A DNA stretch of 64,000 nt from Antitrichia curtipendula (taxonomy: Eukaryota > Streptophyta > Bryopsida > Hypnales > Leucodontaceae), in the NCBI GenBank assembly GCA_951230915.1, contig OX579636.1, positions 20,705,567 through 20,769,566 on the forward strand, written 5' to 3'. A model generated the notes under the pieces. The model had not been told where the DNA came from and did no database searches. It was given only the letters and a program-made list of their open reading frames with translations. Below are positions 61,634 through 64,000 of this stretch, in pieces. Each line of letters begins with the position of its first letter. Within the stretch, counting starts at the first letter, position 1. The position numbers and the translations under genes were made by a program.

Positions 61634-64000
61634 TTGGTGGAGAGGAAAGGCCGACACTGTAGCATGACGCGAGAAGAAGAGGCTATGGTGGAAGGGAATT
61701 GCAAAGAAGCGCAGGGACTGTCATGGCGCTCTCGCAACAGAAGCTGGTGGACCTCGGCGGTGGATATCTCCTCCACTCTCCTCTCCAAAATGGATCAGGT
61801 GTGTGCACGTTTCATCAAACCTTAAGTAGCTTTTTCGTTGTAAGTCACTTGCGGCATGAACAAACACTACATGGCCATAGTTCCAGAATGGGGAGAACGC
61901 CAGTGCTATTTCTGGGATTTTGCAACTACATGCTACAAGCGTATATAAAGAAACTTATTCATTCTCTAAGCTTGAAATCACGGGTATGATAGTAGTGACG
62001 AGCCTCCCAATTCCTGCTGCAAGAGCTCTGCATCTGTGTTGAATGATCACCTGAATTAGATTGATCATGCACGCATTGCTGCAGGTTCCGGCGATTGGTT
62101 TTACTTTGCCATGGCAAGCGGGTGCTGGAGGCGATCAACCGAAGTCGCCGCAGTCGCCGCAAGAGTTCGCGGACGATCAGCCCGTGGAGTTTCCCAAACC
62201 CAGGAACGAAATTGCGGAACCAGCCTTCGAAGACGCGCCCTCTGAAATTGCAAACCCGCCCATAGGAAGTGCAAAACCATCCTTAGATTGTGAGCTTGCT
62301 GCTATAGAGGACTCTCCCAAATTGCAGACAGCAGACGAGGATTCGAATTCTCCCAAAAGGGAAACTGCAGCAGAAGAGCTCAGGCTGACGCCGCGAGGAG
62401 CTGAGTCGCGACGCCGGACGAAGCGCATACCGGTGGAGCTCGCGCCTGCAGGTTGGAATCAGGATGATGATGCCGACGCCAACGCGCCCATCCGGTCGAA
62501 GAAGCTCTCTGCCGTGGGTCGTGAAATTCTCCTCGGGGAAGGATTGGGCACCACGAGAGTGTGCGCGGAGGAGATGCGTCGCCTCTACAGACACAGGAAG
62601 CAATTGTCCGAAGCTACGTTCCATCGCGTCGATAACGCCAGCGTGCTCTCGTCGCGAAGGACCTGCCAGTCGTCGCGCTCGTGGTCGCATGTGGAGGAAA
62701 CCATCAAGAACAACCCCCCGCGATTGCTCCCCGCGCCTCCCTCAGAAAGCACCAAAACAGGGGAATCGCTGCTTCCAAGGGATTCTTACAGAGTTCTTAG
62801 ACCTCTTCGATTGTGCGGGGACGCAGTGGTGCTGGGTGGATCGTTGCGGGTGACGACGCGCGAACCTATGTATGTGCACAAGACGCCATTGACGTCCTCA
62901 CCCTCATCACCTCGCCTCAGCAAAGAGTCGCGCAGAGAGAAGCTGTTTCGGACATTGGGAATCAGTACTACGCGCTCTGAGAACGAAATTGTGGTGGCGA
63001 AGAATCTCGCAAAGCAGAAAGGGTTACAAGTCGTGAACAATCTCATCGTGTCGCAGCACCAGAAATTCGCAAAGAGCTTGGAGCCACGGAAACTTGGAAT
63101 AACAAATGGGATTCCAAATCAGGAAGAGGGTTCTATTAAGGCAGTTGAATTGCTGGAGCACGCAAGGAAGAAGAGAAGCTCGACGCCGTGGATGTTCAAG
63201 TGGATGTGGGGGTCATCGTCAAAGCCTGCTGCACCGCCGAAGCTCCCCACGGCACCACCGCAACATTGTGAAGCTCCTCAAGGTTTGAAACCGTGGCCCG
63301 ACTGTGATTTTCAGAAATATCGCAAGCTGCTAAATCCACTGCTAAATGTGCCACAGTTTCAGATGCGACACTGGTGTGGATTCGCATTTCTTGTAGTTAT
63401 GAGATTGTTGGACAGAAGTTTCGCAAAATTTAGCCACCTTTTTGAGACTACTGAATTGAAAACTGTGAGTGTGCAGAACCGAAATCGAAGCGCCATAGGA
63501 GAACCGCATCGTGGGGCTGCGCTTCCCATGCTTCGACAGCCGTGATTACACCTCTTCGGAGATCCCGCATTCACCAAGATGACAACGATGCAATGGAAAA
63601 CATTCTTGAATCGAGAGTGGACTGCGATGTCGGTGAAGTCTACCAGGATTTCGAAAACCCGGGAAGCTTCAGAGGACAAGAGGGCGAGGTTTTTGAGGAT
63701 TGCCGTGGCAGTTTTCGAAGTGTTTCCGATCCTGCAAGCTTCAGGAAGGGCGAGCACTTTAGGGATTGCCATCATGGAAGTTTTCGAAGTGTTTCCAGTC
63801 CGGCAAGCTGCGAGCACTTTGAGGATTGCCATCATGGAAGTTTTCGAAGCGTTTCCAGGCCTGCAAGCTTCAGCGAGGGCGATGTTTTTGAGAATTGCCA
63901 TCATGGAAGCTTTCGAAGTCCGTCAGGTCGTGCAAGCTTCAGGAAGGGCGACGTTTTTGAGGATTGCCATGGAAGCTTTCGAAGTATTACCAGTTGTGCA
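61634..64000 (+). CDS. Unrecognised protein with a 23-residue tandem repeat, 3' end outside the window
   Basis: Proposed exons: 61634-61798, 62085-63282 and 63477 to beyond 64000. The first intron is GT-CAG in phase 0; the second (63283-63476, ending GTGTGCAG) is phase 1 and joins the long frame to the repeat frame without a stop. This gives at least 629 aa. The first 400 residues are charged and proline-rich (PxxEIAxP-type repeats early, then basic segments such as SRRRTKRIP) and hold no domain I know. Exon 3 carries tandem units GSFRSVS-PASF-KGD-FEDCHH starting at 63707, 63776, 63836, 63905 and 63971, with a partial unit at 63662. The unit length is 69 bases, with 60- and 66-base variants. 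Exon 1 is the weakest part; translation could start at the ATG at 62067 if the first intron is wrong. Function unknown; no signal peptide or membrane segment is evident. Confidence 0.55.
63707..64000 (+). repeat. Coding 69-bp tandem repeat
   Basis: At least four and a half units, all with lengths divisible by three, inside the predicted last visible exon. The Cys-His-His and Ser-Phe-Arg-Ser positions are kept in nearly every unit, while linker residues vary. Confidence 0.85.

Noticed and set aside
61699..61823. Alternative first exon frame starting MALSQQKLVDLGGGYLL at 61723
   Set aside because: At the shared splice donor it is in phase 1 and would enter the next exon in a frame with an early stop. 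The 61634 frame joins the long open frame correctly.
63359..63904. Long minus-strand frame (181 codons) with its own repeat
   Set aside because: It is the mirror of the 69-bp coding repeat; any repeat unit divisible by three gives open frames on several strands. The plus frame is supported by a phase-correct splice to the 62-63 kb frame.

Overview
The window looks like nuclear DNA of a land plant. It carries a plastid RNA-polymerase-associated protein gene (pTAC6/PAP8), a nuclear gene for an organellar ribosomal protein L28, a PDF1-like secreted protein, GT-AG introns of about 100 to 1000 bases, and telo-box motifs (AAACCCTAA) beside two genes. Large AT-rich spacers full of short transposons surround a compact gene island. 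The lineage cannot be fixed from the sequence; a moss, liverwort or other seed-free plant is plausible, but that is inference.

Layout. Bases 1-31,200 are AT-rich and hold no confident gene. They contain a CACTA-type element of about 5.8 kb (4888-10699) with a fold-back MITE inside it, a TA-flanked MITE (15343-15673), a Mutator-like MITE with a 9-bp target duplication (22560-22826), a 5'-truncated LINE with poly(A) and a perfect 14-bp target duplication (23020-23586), a possible copia relic (27428-27781) and several dispersed repeat families. Bases 31,258-46,047 form the gene island: pTAC6/PAP8 (minus, 7 exons, 369 aa), a PDF1-like secreted protein (minus, 3 exons, 179 aa), a saccharopine-dehydrogenase-like oxidoreductase (minus, 3 exons, 445 aa) and, divergent from it, ribosomal protein L28 (plus, 2 exons). 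Bases 46,048-61,600 return to repeats: an 800-bp inverted pair (48288-50734) and a cluster of TA-flanked MITEs sharing AGGT/ACCT ends (53083-58333). From about 61,634 to the right edge lies an unrecognised gene (plus strand). Its last visible exon encodes a 23-residue tandem repeat and runs off the window.

The genes do not form a pathway. Two serve organelle gene expression (plastid transcription, mitochondrial-type ribosome). Telo-boxes upstream of both members of the divergent oxidoreductase/L28 pair fit growth-linked housekeeping expression. All exon joins were read by eye from open frames, GT-AG sites and phase, and three of the four island genes also match remembered family sequence patterns.
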